In this document: positions 1-12,280 of the stretch, one piece after another | Position numbering within the stretch: position 1 is the first letter of the stretch | How the letters are laid out: the number at the start of each line of letters is the position of its first letter | Source: Polyodon spathula | Lineage: Eukaryota > Chordata > Actinopteri > Acipenseriformes > Polyodontidae | Length of the DNA stretch: 64,000 nt | Assembly (NCBI RefSeq): GCF_017654505.1 | Contig: NC_054535.1 | Span: forward strand, 85,965,285 to 86,029,284 | Reading direction: 5' to 3' | Position numbers and translations under genes: made by a program | Notes under the pieces: model-generated | Told to the model about the DNA's origin: nothing | The model's input: the letters and a program-made list of their open reading frames with translations, nothing else | Databases searched by the model: none

Positions 1-2440
1 GAGAGAGGGTTGGAAACTCCTTTTTCACTTTTCAAAGCCCTGTTTTATCTGAGAGGATGTCTATAACCAGTCCCTTAAAACAAACATTTCTTAAAAGACA
101 GCTCTCCGGTTTTAAAATCCGTGCCCAACATTTGTGTTTATTGCTTTGAGATCAGTTAGCAAGCAGGAGGGTGGAATTGGACCGTCTCACTCCAGGTTGG
201 CTTTCTTCATTTCTAATGTTTCATTAAACAATGCGTTTTAAGGTGAGTTCAAATTGGTTAAAGGAAGGCTTCATTGCCCAGGTTTTGGTCCAATGCATGC
301 AATATTTAGTGAAGATGATTTAGTTGTTTATTTTAAAAAGGCTCTTAGCTCAACAGCATTTAAACTATCAATTGTTCACGTGTGTTATCTGCCGCATTTA
401 ATTAGAAATTAAAATTAATCCAGTTTGCGAAATTCACAGTACAATCAAACAACGTGCTCTACAGCATCGTAAAAATAACGTGCTAAAATTGCAAGTTACA
501 GGTTCACAGCAACTGACTGGCGCGGCACTGTAAAACCACACTGTAAACATAAATTAATAGGCTTTAGCTCATCGTGTTTATTTTAAAGTAGGCCTATTTG
601 ATAATAAACTTCATTAAAAAAATTCATTCATTAAAATTAGCATCGCATGCATGTTAAAATCTGTTAGAGATCTGTTGCATGGAATTGCGTTTTATTATAT
701 AATAGTTTTTGGCTTACAGTGTGTGTGTGTGGTGTGTGTGTGTGGTTAGTCAAAGCGTTGTATTTTCTGTGCCCTGGACTCGCAATTGTACCAGTACTGG
801 AGGCTACAGACTCTAATGTTTACTCCTACACGCTTTCCACATATGAAAACAGTAAGTGTCTTGTTCTCATTGAACAGAAGAGACTGTTGACTAAGCGCAT
901 TGCCGTGCCCTGCACACAGCACACTGACTCGCTATTCACTACTACCACCGTGTAACCCAGTGCCTGCTCCCGGCGCACCATCCAAATGCATACCAGCATA
1001 AACCAATACAAGGGTAAATCAGCTCTAGCCATGTCTTTCTTATTGTCTGACAATTTAAAGAAAGACGACAGTGCTCCCCAGATGTCTAGGACTGTTTCCT
1101 CTCAACAGGAGTTCTATTTAGCACCTAGATGAGCCTCCAGTATCTAAAATTGCATCTGAACCTAATAAGACTAAACAATCACCTTACATCTGCTTCACAT
1201 ATTCCCTGCTCTGGAAGCAGACTTCAATAACATTGAAAGTGTCAAAACTGTATACTAATCATAATTAACCCATAAAAAAAACAATAAGATGCATTGTTTT
1301 GTAACCTGCTGACCTATTAAATGAAGGATAAAATACAACTCGCTGTGCAAAATTTTACTGAGGCATTCTTCTGATAAAGTCAACCCAAAAGAGCAAAGCA
1401 GATCACACTGATACAATTCCAGCCTTACATGTAAAGTAGGGTGTGCGTTGTTATTTTTAGCTGTCAATAATTTGTTTAGTTTCTCTGAGTTACAGTGGGG
1501 CCTGTTTTTCACTGTGCTGAAATAGTAATGCAAGACTATTTAATTATTCACACATTATGTATTTTGTTTTAGTTCCCTTTTACTTAAATGAAGGGACATT
1601 GTCAGCATAACTTAATAAGGGAAGTGGAAAATCCAACCCACGTAAAGTACATTTATATTTTAAAAAATTAAGTATTTATTTAGAATACAGATGTCATTCT
1701 GATATGTTTATATTGTCGTTGGTTTGTACAACTGTTCTGCGGCAATGTCAGTGATAACGTGTTTGTTAACCACAGGAGGCACATGTAGTCGTACTATCTT
1801 ACAGTTCTGGAGTAGTTATGAACGATTAGTATTAATTCTAATACAAATTCACATACTTGTGGGGATTGGTATGAACCACTGAATGCAATTGATTTCAACA
1901 TTGTAGATTTTCTGTTATTATGTGACACTGCATTTTTAAAATGAAATCATTCTTAAAGTTAATATTTCAACATGAAATAAAATATAAAACTCAGGAGATT
2001 TCCTTTATGTGAAATGATCCGTTTCATTTCAGCTTGTGACCTCTTCGGTTGAGGGTACATGTACCAGTCTGCCAACAAAGCAGTGAATCAATAAATCATT
2101 CACACATCCACCTATGCAGAAGATTCATCTTTGAAGCTTCAGTGTTCAGCTTCACAGTGAAATATAGTACTTCACTCAAGTCTGATAGTCATTCAAAAAC
2201 AGCCGTGCCTTATGTTCACAATATTTCAGCAGTGAAGATCATGATTTGAGGCATAAACGAAAGGCTGTACCATGCAATTTTGTATTGCCATTAGATCTGC
2301 TGGAAGTGGCCCTGGCAAGTTTCTTTGACCAAAGTAGGAAAAGGGACCTCTTTATTCAGTCAGTTGTGTGTTTTTTTTTGGTTTTTTTAGTTTGGTTTAG
2401 GGACCTCTTTATTCATGTGGTTTTTTTGTTTTTTTTGTCA
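1..2440. other. Non-coding stretch, no gene seen
   Basis: AT-rich sequence with no recognisable coding exon or transposon domain on either strand. The only structured piece is a short interrupted GT microsatellite near 719-746. A direct repeat of about 20 bases (agggacctctttattca) occurs near 2343 and again near 2400, shortly before the ATT microsatellite. The short open frames here have no protein-like composition. Confidence 0.6.
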
Positions 2441-2441
<1 letters not shown>

Positions 2442-2479
<38 letters not shown>

Positions 2480-2490
2480 TTATTATTAAT
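2442..2490. repeat. (ATT)n microsatellite
   Basis: A nearly uninterrupted ATT trinucleotide run. The same motif recurs at several other places in the window, which suggests a genome-wide abundant class. Confidence 0.95.
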
Positions 2491-2662
2491 GATATTCAAT
2501 GTTTCAAGTTATTGACATTTCATAGTGCTTTATAGCTTAGTTGTTTTATAAACAAGGTTATAAATAATACTGAGGTTATAACAAATAAAAAATGCAGCCC
2601 TTTACAATAAAGAAATACATTTATAACAAAGAGCTTTTTTATCCTTTACAGTTTTGCTATCT

Positions 2663-2905
2663 TCATATTTGGGCATAAATCTTATCTTCCCAATATGATC
2701 CCAATTTTCCAGGTCCACCGCATTCATTAAGATTTTTCACAAGCACTCGATCTCCTGGCATAAGAACAGTATTCTGCACTTTTAAATCATAGTGGTTCCT
2801 ACTACGGGGGCCTGATTTCTTAGCACACTCCACAGCATGATCGTGAGCTTCTCTCATTTGTTCTTTCCACCTCTGGACGTAATCTGTATAGTCCACCTGT
2901 GTGGA
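2663..2905 (-). pseudogene. Ty3/gypsy retrotransposon integrase C-terminal fragment
   Basis: The minus strand encodes about 77 residues with the layout of the region following the integrase core in Ty3/gypsy Pol. It has DYTDYVQRWKEQMREAHDHA, then a basic stretch, then the hallmark LMPGDRVLVKNL followed by GGPGKL and a YWEDKIY-like segment. In intact elements this part lies just before the chromodomain or other C-terminal tail. Here the frame stops soon after YAQI, and no protease, RT, RNase H or integrase catalytic core is found nearby. It is a small dead remnant. The family is assigned from remembered motif similarity only. Confidence 0.8.
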
Positions 2906-2974
2906 TACAGACGCTCAGGGACAACCTAAAAACAACATCAATAGTCTACAGGTACCCAGAGTCAGAGGCAGATA

Positions 2975-3155
2975 GGTAAGTAAGTGATCCTGCTTCAAAT
3001 AATTAACACTAGCTGTATTTAAGTACCATTATAAAAGGTGGTGTTGTTTTAATTAGGTGATCTAGGTAAGTAATTGATCCTGCTCGTCACATAATTACAC
3101 TAGCGTGTATGTACAGTACTCATTATAAAGTGGGGTTGTTTTAATTTAGGTGGAT
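2975..3155. repeat. Two-copy tandem duplication, about 90 bp unit
   Basis: The segment starting ggtaagtaagtgatcctgct at 2975 is repeated from 3065 (ggtaagtaattgatcctgct). Both units carry an ACACTAGC block, a CATTATAAA block and a GTTGTTTTAATT block in the same order. The copies differ by substitutions and small indels, so the duplication is not recent. Confidence 0.8.
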
Positions 3156-3199
3156 CTACGTTTGGATTAGGGACCTGCTGTTACTGTGAGAGAGACCTG

Positions 3200-3690
3200 C
3201 TGTGACTGTCTCTCACATCCCTGTTATTTTGTCCTCTCACTCCTGTCCTCTCTCCACCGCTGCTCTCCTAACCCCTCCCCCCTCCGCACTCTCTCTGGTG
3301 ACCTCTGCAACTGTTATTCTTCTGCTAACAAAGCTGACTTCATCTCTGCCTTTGCCTCCCACCTCTCTCTTGATGTCCTTGCTCTCGCTGAACATGGCTC
3401 TCTCCTGATAACACTGTAACTTCTGCTGCCCTGTCCTCTCTCTATGTCCTGTCCCATACTCTGCGTCTCACTGGATGGGGAGGTGGGACTGGTCTTCTCC
3501 TCTCTCCCTCCTTACTCTTTTCTGTCCCCTCTGACCTCTTCTCACTCTGTGTTAACACCTTTGAATTTCATGCTGTACAACTAACCTCTCCATGTCAACT
3601 CCTGCTATTTGTATTGTACCGTCCCCCTGGACCTCACTCACTTTCTCAATGAACTAGATTATCTCCTCTCCTTCCTCAGGTATCTGAAGG
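3200..3690 (+). pseudogene. L2-type LINE endonuclease fragment
   Basis: Reading the plus strand with a few stops and frame changes gives the N-terminal part of an apurinic-type endonuclease of fish L2-like LINEs: NKADFISAFASHLSLDVLAL, a degraded ETW-like position (AEHG), SLLITL-like text, then LTGWGGGTGLL, FEFHAVQLT and YRPPGP. The order agrees with the start of the endonuclease domain in these elements. The piece ends near 3690 without the rest of the endonuclease or any reverse transcriptase. The upstream CT-rich part corresponds to the serine- and proline-rich linker common in the same family. It is a 5'- and 3'-truncated fossil. Confidence 0.72.
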
Positions 3691-3835
3691 CATCTTAAAA
3701 TAACACATGCACAAGAAAGCGTTTAAAGCATTGATGCAATATTCCTCATCCTCAAAACTGACTTTGCTGGTGAGGACCAAGAAAAGATGTTATCAGTCCT
3801 GTGAGAACTCATTTGTTTATTATTTACTATTTACC

Positions 3836-4335
3836 TGTGTGGCAGGGTGGTAGCACTGTACAGGCAATTAAAGTTTAGTTTGTGTTTTGTTTATATTTTG
3901 TATCAATAGTTGTCACTTCCTACCATGAAGCTTGGGTGTTCAGTGAGGACGCACTGACAGCCAAATGATTAATGGGTCTCAGTCAGGGTTTGGTTGACCA
4001 GAAGTCCCTGATTGGTTGGAGGGGCGTATCCTGAGGTGCTCCCGGTAAAGGAAGGTTGCACTGAACACTCGCTCGCTACCTCCACTTGTGGTGTTGGTAG
4101 CAGGGCGAGTTTATGGGATCCAGTTACCCATACGTTAGGGTTCAGTTCAGCCTTTAAACAGCAGGACCCTTCTTATAGTGGAGCTAGAGAGCTGAACAAA
4201 CATGGCTAACTTTTACTTATTAGCTGTGTTTTAATGTGGTTTTTTTTGGGACATTTTTTAAACTGTCTCAACACTGAATGTTTCCTTTCACACTAGGGAT
4301 ACCATTGTTGTCAACCTAGTGGCAGCCACGTACCA
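3836..4335 (+). repeat. Possible solo LTR
   Basis: This less AT-rich block opens with tgtggcagggtggtagcact, which has the TG start and purine-rich look of gypsy-type LTRs. It has locally higher GC than its flanks. No second copy bounds an internal region and the 3' end is not clear. The LTR call is an inference from composition and the TG start. Confidence 0.3.
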
Positions 4336-4834
4336 CTGCACTACATTGTGTGATTGTCAATACATTTGCGCACCTGTGCGGCATGGCAACACCAAACAAC
4401 TGTCTCTGTTCCCAGTGAATTCCCACAACTGTAGAAAGAACCTTTTAACAATCTGTTATTAAAGTTTTCCAAAAGGATGATTAAAGTACAGCTGTTCTTA
4501 TTCTTAAAGCTGCAGTGTTCCAAATACTGTATGTTATATTTTACACAGTTTTTCTGATTATCTGTTACTTCTAATATTAAATCTATATAATATTCTAGTG
4601 TGATCCTATTTTCCACTAAGCTGAAATAATAAGCCATGATAGCTTCTCGGATGCTATAATCACACTTTATGTAACTACATCTTATTCATATTTTCTTTTT
4701 GCTCTTACTCTATACACCTCCCAACTAGAAAGGCGAGCACTTGATCTCAGTATCTTTGTTAACATGTTATGGGATATCTTTCTGCAACTGGCTTTAAGAA
4801 GTATGTTACCTCATCAGTATTGTATTGTGCAGCA

Positions 4835-4985
4835 TGGTAAGCAAGATGGGCAGAGTTGAGTTGGGGACGGATGTAGGTGATGCCGGGACGCCAGAATCAC
4901 TGTCAAACCCTCTTGAGGTGTTGTTGGCTAGTCAACAAAACACCAAGGATGGAAGGTGCCCACTTGAAGACCCCAGAGTCTTCAT
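4835..4985 (+). repeat. Fragment of the same LINE 3' region as 24.87-25.02 kb
   Basis: The segment ending in acaccaaggatggaaggtgc and ccacttgaagaccccagag is a diverged copy, in opposite orientation, of the minus-strand sequence at about 24870-25020. That sequence is the region downstream of the last ORF of the restriction-endonuclease-type LINE. It is therefore a second, very short insertion of that family. Confidence 0.8.
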
Positions 4986-6300
4986 TTCCCTTGTTACTAT
5001 GTATGGAATGTGTTTTGGGGCCTTTCTTAAATGACGCAGAATGGCAATGATAAGTAATGTACAACATTTGTCCAGTCATAGAAGTCCACAAGAGGTTCAG
5101 AGGTAAAGTTGAGAAATATGAAAAAGGTAAAAAGGTAAATAAAATAAGGAAACAACCATTTCAAAATTATAAGCTTCAAAGCTGCTAGTATTCCATTCAA
5201 GGGCAACTGCAAAGTGAGAAAAAGCCTTCAATGATTGGCACACTCCAGGGGAAAGCACAGACAGTCGTGTTGTTCATTCTGTCTCAAAAGTGATGGTATT
5301 ACCACCAGGAATCGGTCACCACTGCCAAATTGTGTTTTCTGCCTTTTCCTTTTCATTTCTAATCAGCAGGAAAAGCCCACTCAGCAGAACTAGGCTAAAT
5401 GAGGACAGAGCAAAGTCACATTTATGCAAGGCCCATTGAGCAGCATATCAAGTTCAACATTTTTTGTTCAATTTTTATACATGAAAGTAGTTAATGAATC
5501 GACTTAAATGATACCGTCAAAATAACAGAGAATCTGAGGGACACCCAGTAAGTTCCAAATGCACACACTAATTATCAGTTTAATCAAAACAAGCTACAGT
5601 GACATGCCTATTGCCCAAGTGAAATCTGTACAATGCTAACTACGAGTGCTCCTGGTAAACAGCCTTTATCTGTAACAAGTGTTATACCTTCATTAGCATA
5701 AGTTGATTTCATTATGGATATAAAGTCTGGGGACTACAATTGACCCATGAATATTGTCTACTGTGTTAATGGATCAGTTTGAAATTCTAAGTGCTTCTCT
5801 GCAGTTTATGAAAACAAATAGTTTCATTTCCATTTTCTCCACAGCCGAGTTTTTCAGTGTGCTCATTTTACTGTAATGTATTAGCTCGTAAGCTTAAAGG
5901 ACTCTTATGAAATCAATACAATTATGCAGATAGGTGACAAAGCAGAATGTTCTGAATGGCAACATCCTGTTCAGATTTTGTAAAACAAAATTGTTCCACT
6001 ACGGCGCAGTGCTGTAGAACAGGGTTTTTTTTTTTGTGTTTGTTTGTTTGTTTGTTTTGTTTTTACATACAATCAAGCAAACAAACAAATTACAAACAAT
6101 GTTTGTAGGTTGGAGAGGTATTTTCAAGTTGCAAGATTATGGCTTTTCATTTGGGTTGGGCCCCTGTTAAGTTAAATCCCCTCTCTGATTGTTGTTGTCT
6201 AGTTCACCCCTACTATCAACCTAAATCAACGTTCCGTTTTACTCTGTGTGTGTCACTGTGAAGATGCTGACTTCAACTGACATGGTCTGTGGGTCAAATT
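4986..6300. other. Non-coding stretch, no gene seen
   Basis: No coding signal was recognised. A T-rich tract with TTTG repeats around 6019-6062 is followed within 40 bases by CAAA repeats, forming a weak AT-rich inverted repeat. Confidence 0.55.
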
Positions 6301-6354
6301 ATGCCAGTGGCTGTTTTAACACTGTAACAGGGGTGTTCTGTTACAGTTTGGATA

Positions 6355-6500
6355 TCTCCTGAGAGAAGTGAGAGACACAGGATTTTGAAGTTGAATCGCC
6401 ACTCAGGCATCCAGGTTTTATTTATAAACAAGGGGTTCCGGGCAGTTGCAATGATTGGTGGCCACCACTAGGGTACCGGCAATAGCTTTCCCATTCCTGT
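6355..6500. repeat. Dispersed repeat containing the CCACTAGGGTACC core
   Basis: The core ggccaccactagggtacc at about 6459 recurs near 16608 and 52694, and partly near 44238. The flanks are only loosely alike. It is probably the end of a widespread LTR or other interspersed repeat. The family was not identified. Confidence 0.5.
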
Positions 6501-7522
6501 TACTTGATTAGATTACAATAACAATAAAAGATAAAGTAAGGTACACTTATCTATAATGTAAAGTGGGGTTGAAGAATCTGTATATTTTAAAACAAACTAA
6601 TTAATGGAGGTTGGCAGTGTGAATGGATTGCATATGAGATTAAGTAATAAGTTGGTAATAAGTTCTGCATTTATTTTAATGAATTGCAATGCATTCCTTA
6701 TTCTATAACCTGTTGCACGCTTTATTCTTCTTCTAGCGCATAGGCTTTTTTAATTCACTGTGTGTTCCGCTTTACTTCAATTTGTAGGTACATGTAAAGA
6801 ATAGCTATATGTTCTCTCTGCTGCATTAATCTTAGATTTTGTGGAATCACAAATCCAAGTAAGGAACCAAGCAGTACAGGTTAGTGCTGCCTTGGGGAAG
6901 ACATTCATAACGGCCAGGTACCCATGACAATTCCAAGCTAGCTTGAGAGTGAGAGACAGAATGAGCTTGAGTAAATTGATGATAAACTGCGTGATAAAAG
7001 AAACAAGAACACATGAAGATCAATAAGAACTGTGCAAACGAGAAGAAGAAAGCACTAGAGGAAAGAAGTCATCGGTAAAATCAACATGTTCTCTTTCTTC
7101 AAATAATACTGCACAGAATAAATGTATCCCATCTGTTTCATGCCCATAATGTGTAATTGATCAGGCAGGAGTGATGTTTATTTCACTGATATTTTTCAAC
7201 ATGTTTGTAATGCCATGATTGATCAATTTAAATAAGTATTAGAAATGAATGATTTAATAAAGCATGATTTTTTTTTTTCAATAATAATACACTCAGTTTT
7301 ACAATTTGAATAATTTCTACTTATGTATTAGTGTTTGTTGACCTGCAGATACAACAGTGCTTTACAAGTGATGTTAAAAAAAGGATACTTTAAAAAGCTT
7401 CAAATAAATAACAAAGAAGGTAAATACAAGAGAGCTCTTACAAATTTTTTTGTTTCAGCACTGTCAAGAATAGTGGTAAATGCTTTGTAATTCGGAGTGT
7501 TTAGAACGAGATTTAAAAAACA

Positions 7523-7523
7523 C

Positions 7524-7572
<49 letters not shown>
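7523..7572. repeat. (ATT)n microsatellite
   Basis: A pure ATT run that grades into TATATATT at its right edge. Confidence 0.95.
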
Positions 7573-7577
<5 letters not shown>

Positions 7578-7579
7578 TT

Positions 7580-10110
7580 ATACAACACCATTCTGTTATT
7601 TGTGGCATTTCAGTTCTACATGTAGTTCTACCTTAATAATTTACACAGAAGAATATGTATGCATATTTTTCCTCAGCGACTCCTTAACTATTTATGTTGG
7701 AAATCATTCTTCAGGACAGTGATTTTGGATTCATAGAAAATGGATGTATGAACTGGGGCTGCATAAAAACTCCAGGAACCATTAAAAAAAAGAAAAATAA
7801 TAATTAAAAAAAACCCTGCGAGTCTATAGACTTCATTCAGGTCTTAAAATGAATATATCTTTTCTTTATGTATATATGCAGATAAGAACAAAGAAAATAA
7901 ATACTATAGTTATCTTCACATTTCACATTTACTCTAAAAATACTCTATAGCTTTGAAAAAGCACTGAGGAATATTGATTACATCTACTGGTATATTGTTG
8001 TCTTGTTTAAGCCATTACAACAGATATACTTCTATATTTTGTTATTCTCTCGGTACACAAAGGGTCGTGCTATAATGGTTTAAGTGACAGTGGTTTCCAC
8101 TGGCTAGATCAGTAGAACATTTGTTCAGGGTGAATATAAAGTAGACAACTGTAACATGGTGTAGCAGCAAATGAATTGATCTTGTGAACGGTATAGTAGG
8201 ATGGGAAACTAAATCCCATATCACCATAGGGGACACATGTTGTTAATGCTGTTGAAGCTGACAATGTTGTTAAAGCTGACACAATGTTGTTGAAGCTGAC
8301 GCACTGGGATCCTTCAAGAAGCTGCTTGATGAGATTCTGGGATCAATAAGCTACTAACAACCAAACAAGCTGTTCTTATCTCGTGGTTAGGATGGAGCTG
8401 GTATTCCATCTTCTGTTAGGAATTCTGCTGCATTCAGGCACCATCTCTTGGAATGCACTCTCTTTGATGATCCATGGTATTATTCTCTGCTAACTCCTCC
8501 ATGTAGATGTCAAATTGCATCCCCTATGCATAGACATGTGCTGAATCTGATGCCCCTACAACCCTGCAACAGCATTCCATGCTGCTCCCCTTATAAAACT
8601 TGTTTTAGTTTTTAAATAATATAAGCGTAGGGAACTGCAAAATGACTGCGCTAATTTACCATGTTTTTTTACAAAGGCTCATGGACAGCAAAAAGCAATT
8701 ATTTTATTCTTGGATATTCTTATACATGGTTGGTTTCTGACAGAAGCAGCTTACCACTTACAGAGCAGCCCCATTTAGAAGGTGAGGACCTTAAACCTAC
8801 TGGTGTTAGATGAGTGTAGGTGGCAAGGAGAGCATAGCTTAGGAGTGTATTGATATTTACACAACCAGAACTGTTCTAGCTTTCCAGCTAATATCCTATT
8901 AATATTGCCAAGTTGGGTTAAAGTATATTGAGCACCAGCTGTGACAAGGCTTGTCCAAGATGTTTGGTCACAAGTGCCAAAAGGTTCTGGAAGTTATTTA
9001 ACAGAAACACATTATCAGCTCTCTATGATACTTTTCCCATTGTTTGATTGACAGATTTTTCATGCAGCTTACCCCATAAATGTCTTCACCAGCCCCTGAA
9101 CAGATTAAGGTATTTCGGTCATATCCTTTGGAATGAGTGCAATGTTATACCATCTGTCACACTGTGTTAAAACAAGTGCTCAAGAGCTGCCTTTCTGAGT
9201 AACAGGAGGCTTATCATCATAACCAATGTGAATAAGGAACAAAGACCTCAAGATGCTGCAGTGGCCGGTATCTCTGAGCCTACAGCTCTGGCAGCTTTGT
9301 GTGTGGCTTGGCAACTTGACAGAGATGTGCAAAGTTTATCTTGCTATCTCTGCTCTTCTTGTCTCCAGGAGTAATCACATCATGGGGCTTTATACAACAG
9401 TGTAAGGCAGCTGATAGGACAAAGCCATCATAAAGTGTGCAGTGTGATTATTACCATTGATTGTAGTTCTGAAAGCCCTTATCTGTATGAAATTAATCTA
9501 AACACTGGTTTTAAGATGGTTGCAAGTGGTTATGTAGAAATTCAAATGGCAATTTTTAAGATATAATGAAGCTGGAATGTGAAAAGAAAGTGTTCTGTAA
9601 TTTTTTTGGCATTCACTTGGAGCCCTACACCACCAAATTTAAAATCTGTTTCAGTTTGGCTATGAATGTCATTATCAAGTTCTATTTCAGTTTTTTTTTT
9701 TTTAAAAAAAAAATGAGAATGTCATTAATATATTAATATCGTTTTAAAATCTACTCTCATGTAATGGAAATCAGTTTCCTTGATTTCAATTTGTCAATTA
9801 TCTGTGCTTCTGTTGCTTTTTTCTATGACTTATTAAAACCACAATGAAGCACTTTTGTCCAGTGTTGCTTGTTGGTGTGAAAAGCAAACTTATTGCAGAA
9901 CAGATGACTATTTATTTACACGTGTAACTCAACAAGTTCAGATGCACAAAACACACTGAACTACTTCCAAGTGAACTTGCTCTTTATGGCCTGTCATAGT
10001 TTGAGCAGGTCGTATATTATTATGTTCATTGATGTTTGAATCACCCAATAAGAAACAGTGATATTAAAATGATAATGTATTCTCTCCTTGCTAGCAGCAG
10101 AAAACACATT
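7580..10110. other. Non-coding stretch, no gene seen
   Basis: AT-rich sequence without recognisable protein domains on either strand. A small degenerate tandem repeat lies near 8238-8300 (see separate entry). An adjacent T-run and A-run near 9690-9713 form a simple AT hairpin. Confidence 0.55.
8238..8300. repeat. Degenerate tandem repeat, about 21-25 bp unit, three copies
   Basis: The phrase ttgttgaagctgac or ttgttaaagctgacac recurs three times in a row, preceded each time by aatg or atgc. The copies vary by a few bases. Confidence 0.75.
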
Positions 10111-10114
10111 TGGC

Positions 10115-10180
10115 ATTATTATTATTATTATTATTATTATTTATTATTATTATTATTATTATTATTTATTATTATTATTT
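10115..10180. repeat. (ATT)n microsatellite, interrupted
   Basis: ATT repeats interrupted by two TTT expansions. Confidence 0.95.
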
Positions 10181-10629
10181 CTCTTTTGCTTTTGTTCTGT
10201 TCATTTCTATTTAAATTTAGTTTAGTTTTTTTTTTTTCTAGATTCCGTTTACAACATGGGGACAGACATGTGGTCAGACCTTGAAAGGTATTTAATACTT
10301 ATGTGTATAAGTGTTGGTGTTTGGTTTCTGGTAAACGGCTTAGTCATCGAGTTTATTAGCTAGAACTTGAAAATATTTAGCTAAGCACTCCATACTGGAG
10401 TTAGGCTTATGTTTTATTTATTTTGTGTTTGTAAATGAATCTTCATTTTACACTAGAAGCCAGTGTGAAAGGTCCTGAATGTGACAAAGAATATCCCACT
10501 TTGCAACCTCATATACAGTTAGTTTTCCACGTCTCCATATGAGGTATCCATGCATGAAAGGGTTAAAGAGCTTGAAATACTAATTTGACACCAAAAAAAA
10601 AAGATATTCAGACATTTCCTTTCTTTTTT

Positions 10630-11083
10630 TTTATAATTTAGTCGTTGCCAATGGTTTTTACCCTGCTGTTCTCTCCAATTTGGAATGCCCAATTATTATT
10701 GTTATCCTGGTTCACTGTGGCAACTGGGGAATGGAGGCTGAAACACGTGACTTCTGAAACGTGTTCCTCCCAATCCTTTATTTCTTGCACTGCAAATCCA
10801 CAGCGAAGCCACCAGACCTATAGTGCTGAAGGACAACACAGATCTGAATGGCTGCACTTCTGATCACTGGGTCTCTGGTGCGCGGTGAACCGTGGCTTGC
10901 CCTGTTGACCTAAACGCTCCCTACCCAGGCGGCACTCAGCCAACTGTGTGCCGCCCCCCTAGGAACCGCTGGTCATGGTTGGAAATAACATAGCCTGAAT
11001 TTGAACCTGCGATCTCCAGACTACAGGATGCATCCTACACTCCACGTGGAGTGCCTTTACTGGATGCACCACTCGGGAGCCCC
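10630..11083 (-). mobile_element. tRNA-derived SINE, near full length
   Basis: Read on the minus strand the element begins GGGGCTCCCGAGTGGTGCAT. This is followed by a tRNA-like head with an A-box-like region at its start and a B box (GCAGGTTCAAATTC) about 75 bases in. A conserved body follows (GGGGGGCGGCACACAGTTGG, then GTGCGCGGTGAACC-type text on the plus side), and a 3' part ends GGCAACGACTAAATTAT before an A-rich tail. The length of about 450 bp and the order of parts match SINEs I associate with sturgeon and paddlefish DNA, and this is the main clue to the organism. The copy is diverged (CpG sites decayed to TG/CA) and is presumably inactive. A SINE has no protein of its own and relies on a LINE for movement. 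Confidence 0.85.
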
Positions 11084-11284
11084 CTAGATGTTTCCTAATA
11101 TGTGAATGCTTTGTTATATGTAGGCATTATAAATTCACTCTTACTAAAGATCAGAAAGCAATCCTTTTCAAATCAGTAATTATATTTGAAGTAAAAAATA
11201 ACATGTTGAATACTCAGAGATAGCTTATAGTGTTTCATTATTGCGTTTTAACTCTTATTTAAAGAGAAAGCGTCAGGGTTCAAG

Positions 11285-11435
11285 AAATATAGCGTTACAT
11301 GTCACTGCAACTGTTTAAATAACGTACCTGTAGTTTTTCTTTTCATTGTTAACATACTGACACAATTTTACACTAATAAGTTTAAAGTCTGTTTCAAAGC
11401 TCTTTTCAAAATGTCCGCTCTAGCGCACTGAGGGG
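11285..11435 (+). repeat. Dispersed repeat, related to 30475-30600
   Basis: A segment with aataacgtacctgtag, a ttcttttcattgtt-like run, and then a tagcgcactg-like end is also present near 30475-30600 in the same order and orientation. The family was not identified. It abuts the left part of the Harbinger remnant. Confidence 0.65.
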
Positions 11436-12280
11436 TAAATGTACTAAAGTATTGCGGCTGTCGCAATATTTGCAAACGAGTTGGAAGTCTAGGGTGAAAT
11501 AAAAATGTAACTAAATAAATAAATAAATAAATAAAAAAATCTACGTGATTTGTACACGTTTACGACAATCGCTGCGAAATGTAATCCCCCCTGACGCGTT
11601 GCAATTGGCAGCACTTTTTTTTTGTGGTTCAGCCTTAGATGAATATGTAATTATGGGCGTTCCTGCATAAATTCACAAAAAGGGGTTGGAGATAGTGCAA
11701 ATGAGGGTTCTCAGATATTATAATGAGATGTACTAATGCTGCCGGTAATTGCGACACCATTGCATCAATTCGTTAAGAGCTTTTGTAAGCATGCTTTAAA
11801 CAGTCGCAATTATTGCTGGCATTTCCCAGCACTTTTTCTTGTCTGTTGCCATTTGTGCTCACTGCATTTTCAAGGCGAATACCCAAATTTTTCCCTAAAA
11901 GCAAGGTGTACTTACAAGCCTTGAAAACAAATTTCTATGACATTTCTGGTTTCCCCAACGTGTTGGGAGCAATAGAATGCACACATGTGCCACTAACCCC
12001 TCCAGCTTATTCTGAACATCTTTATAAGAACAGGAAACACACCTATTCTATTAACAGTAGAACCGCCGCGGTTATACTCATACCTAAAACCACCGCCGGC
12101 AGTCATTATGATGGTTACATTTTAAACAACATCAATATTAAAATGAAACACAAACTATTGGATACAACTCAAAAGTTTTATTCAAGCACATCAAACATCT
12201 GCACAGCCGAAACATTGTATTTAAATGAACAATTAAACATAAAAAGGGTTTATTTTCTAACTTATCACATATAAAGCGCT
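11430..12280 (+). pseudogene. PIF/Harbinger transposase (HARBI1-like) remnant
   Basis: The frame from about 11813 contains KTNFYDISGFPNVLGAIECT followed by HVPLTPPAYSEHLYKNRKHT and YSINSRT. This is the hallmark first catalytic block of HARBI1-like DDE nucleases; the usual Asp of the A-I-D-C-T-H motif is Glu here. Soon after, TTAGSHYDGYIL resembles the second catalytic block (usually G-S-T-H-D-S), so the stretch normally lying between the two has been shortened. The third acidic block is not seen, and the frame runs into AT-rich sequence. The upstream block starting ggggtaaatgtactaaagta near 11433 looks like a Harbinger-type terminus, but no matching inverted partner was found downstream. It is a truncated, inactive copy. 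Confidence 0.75.
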
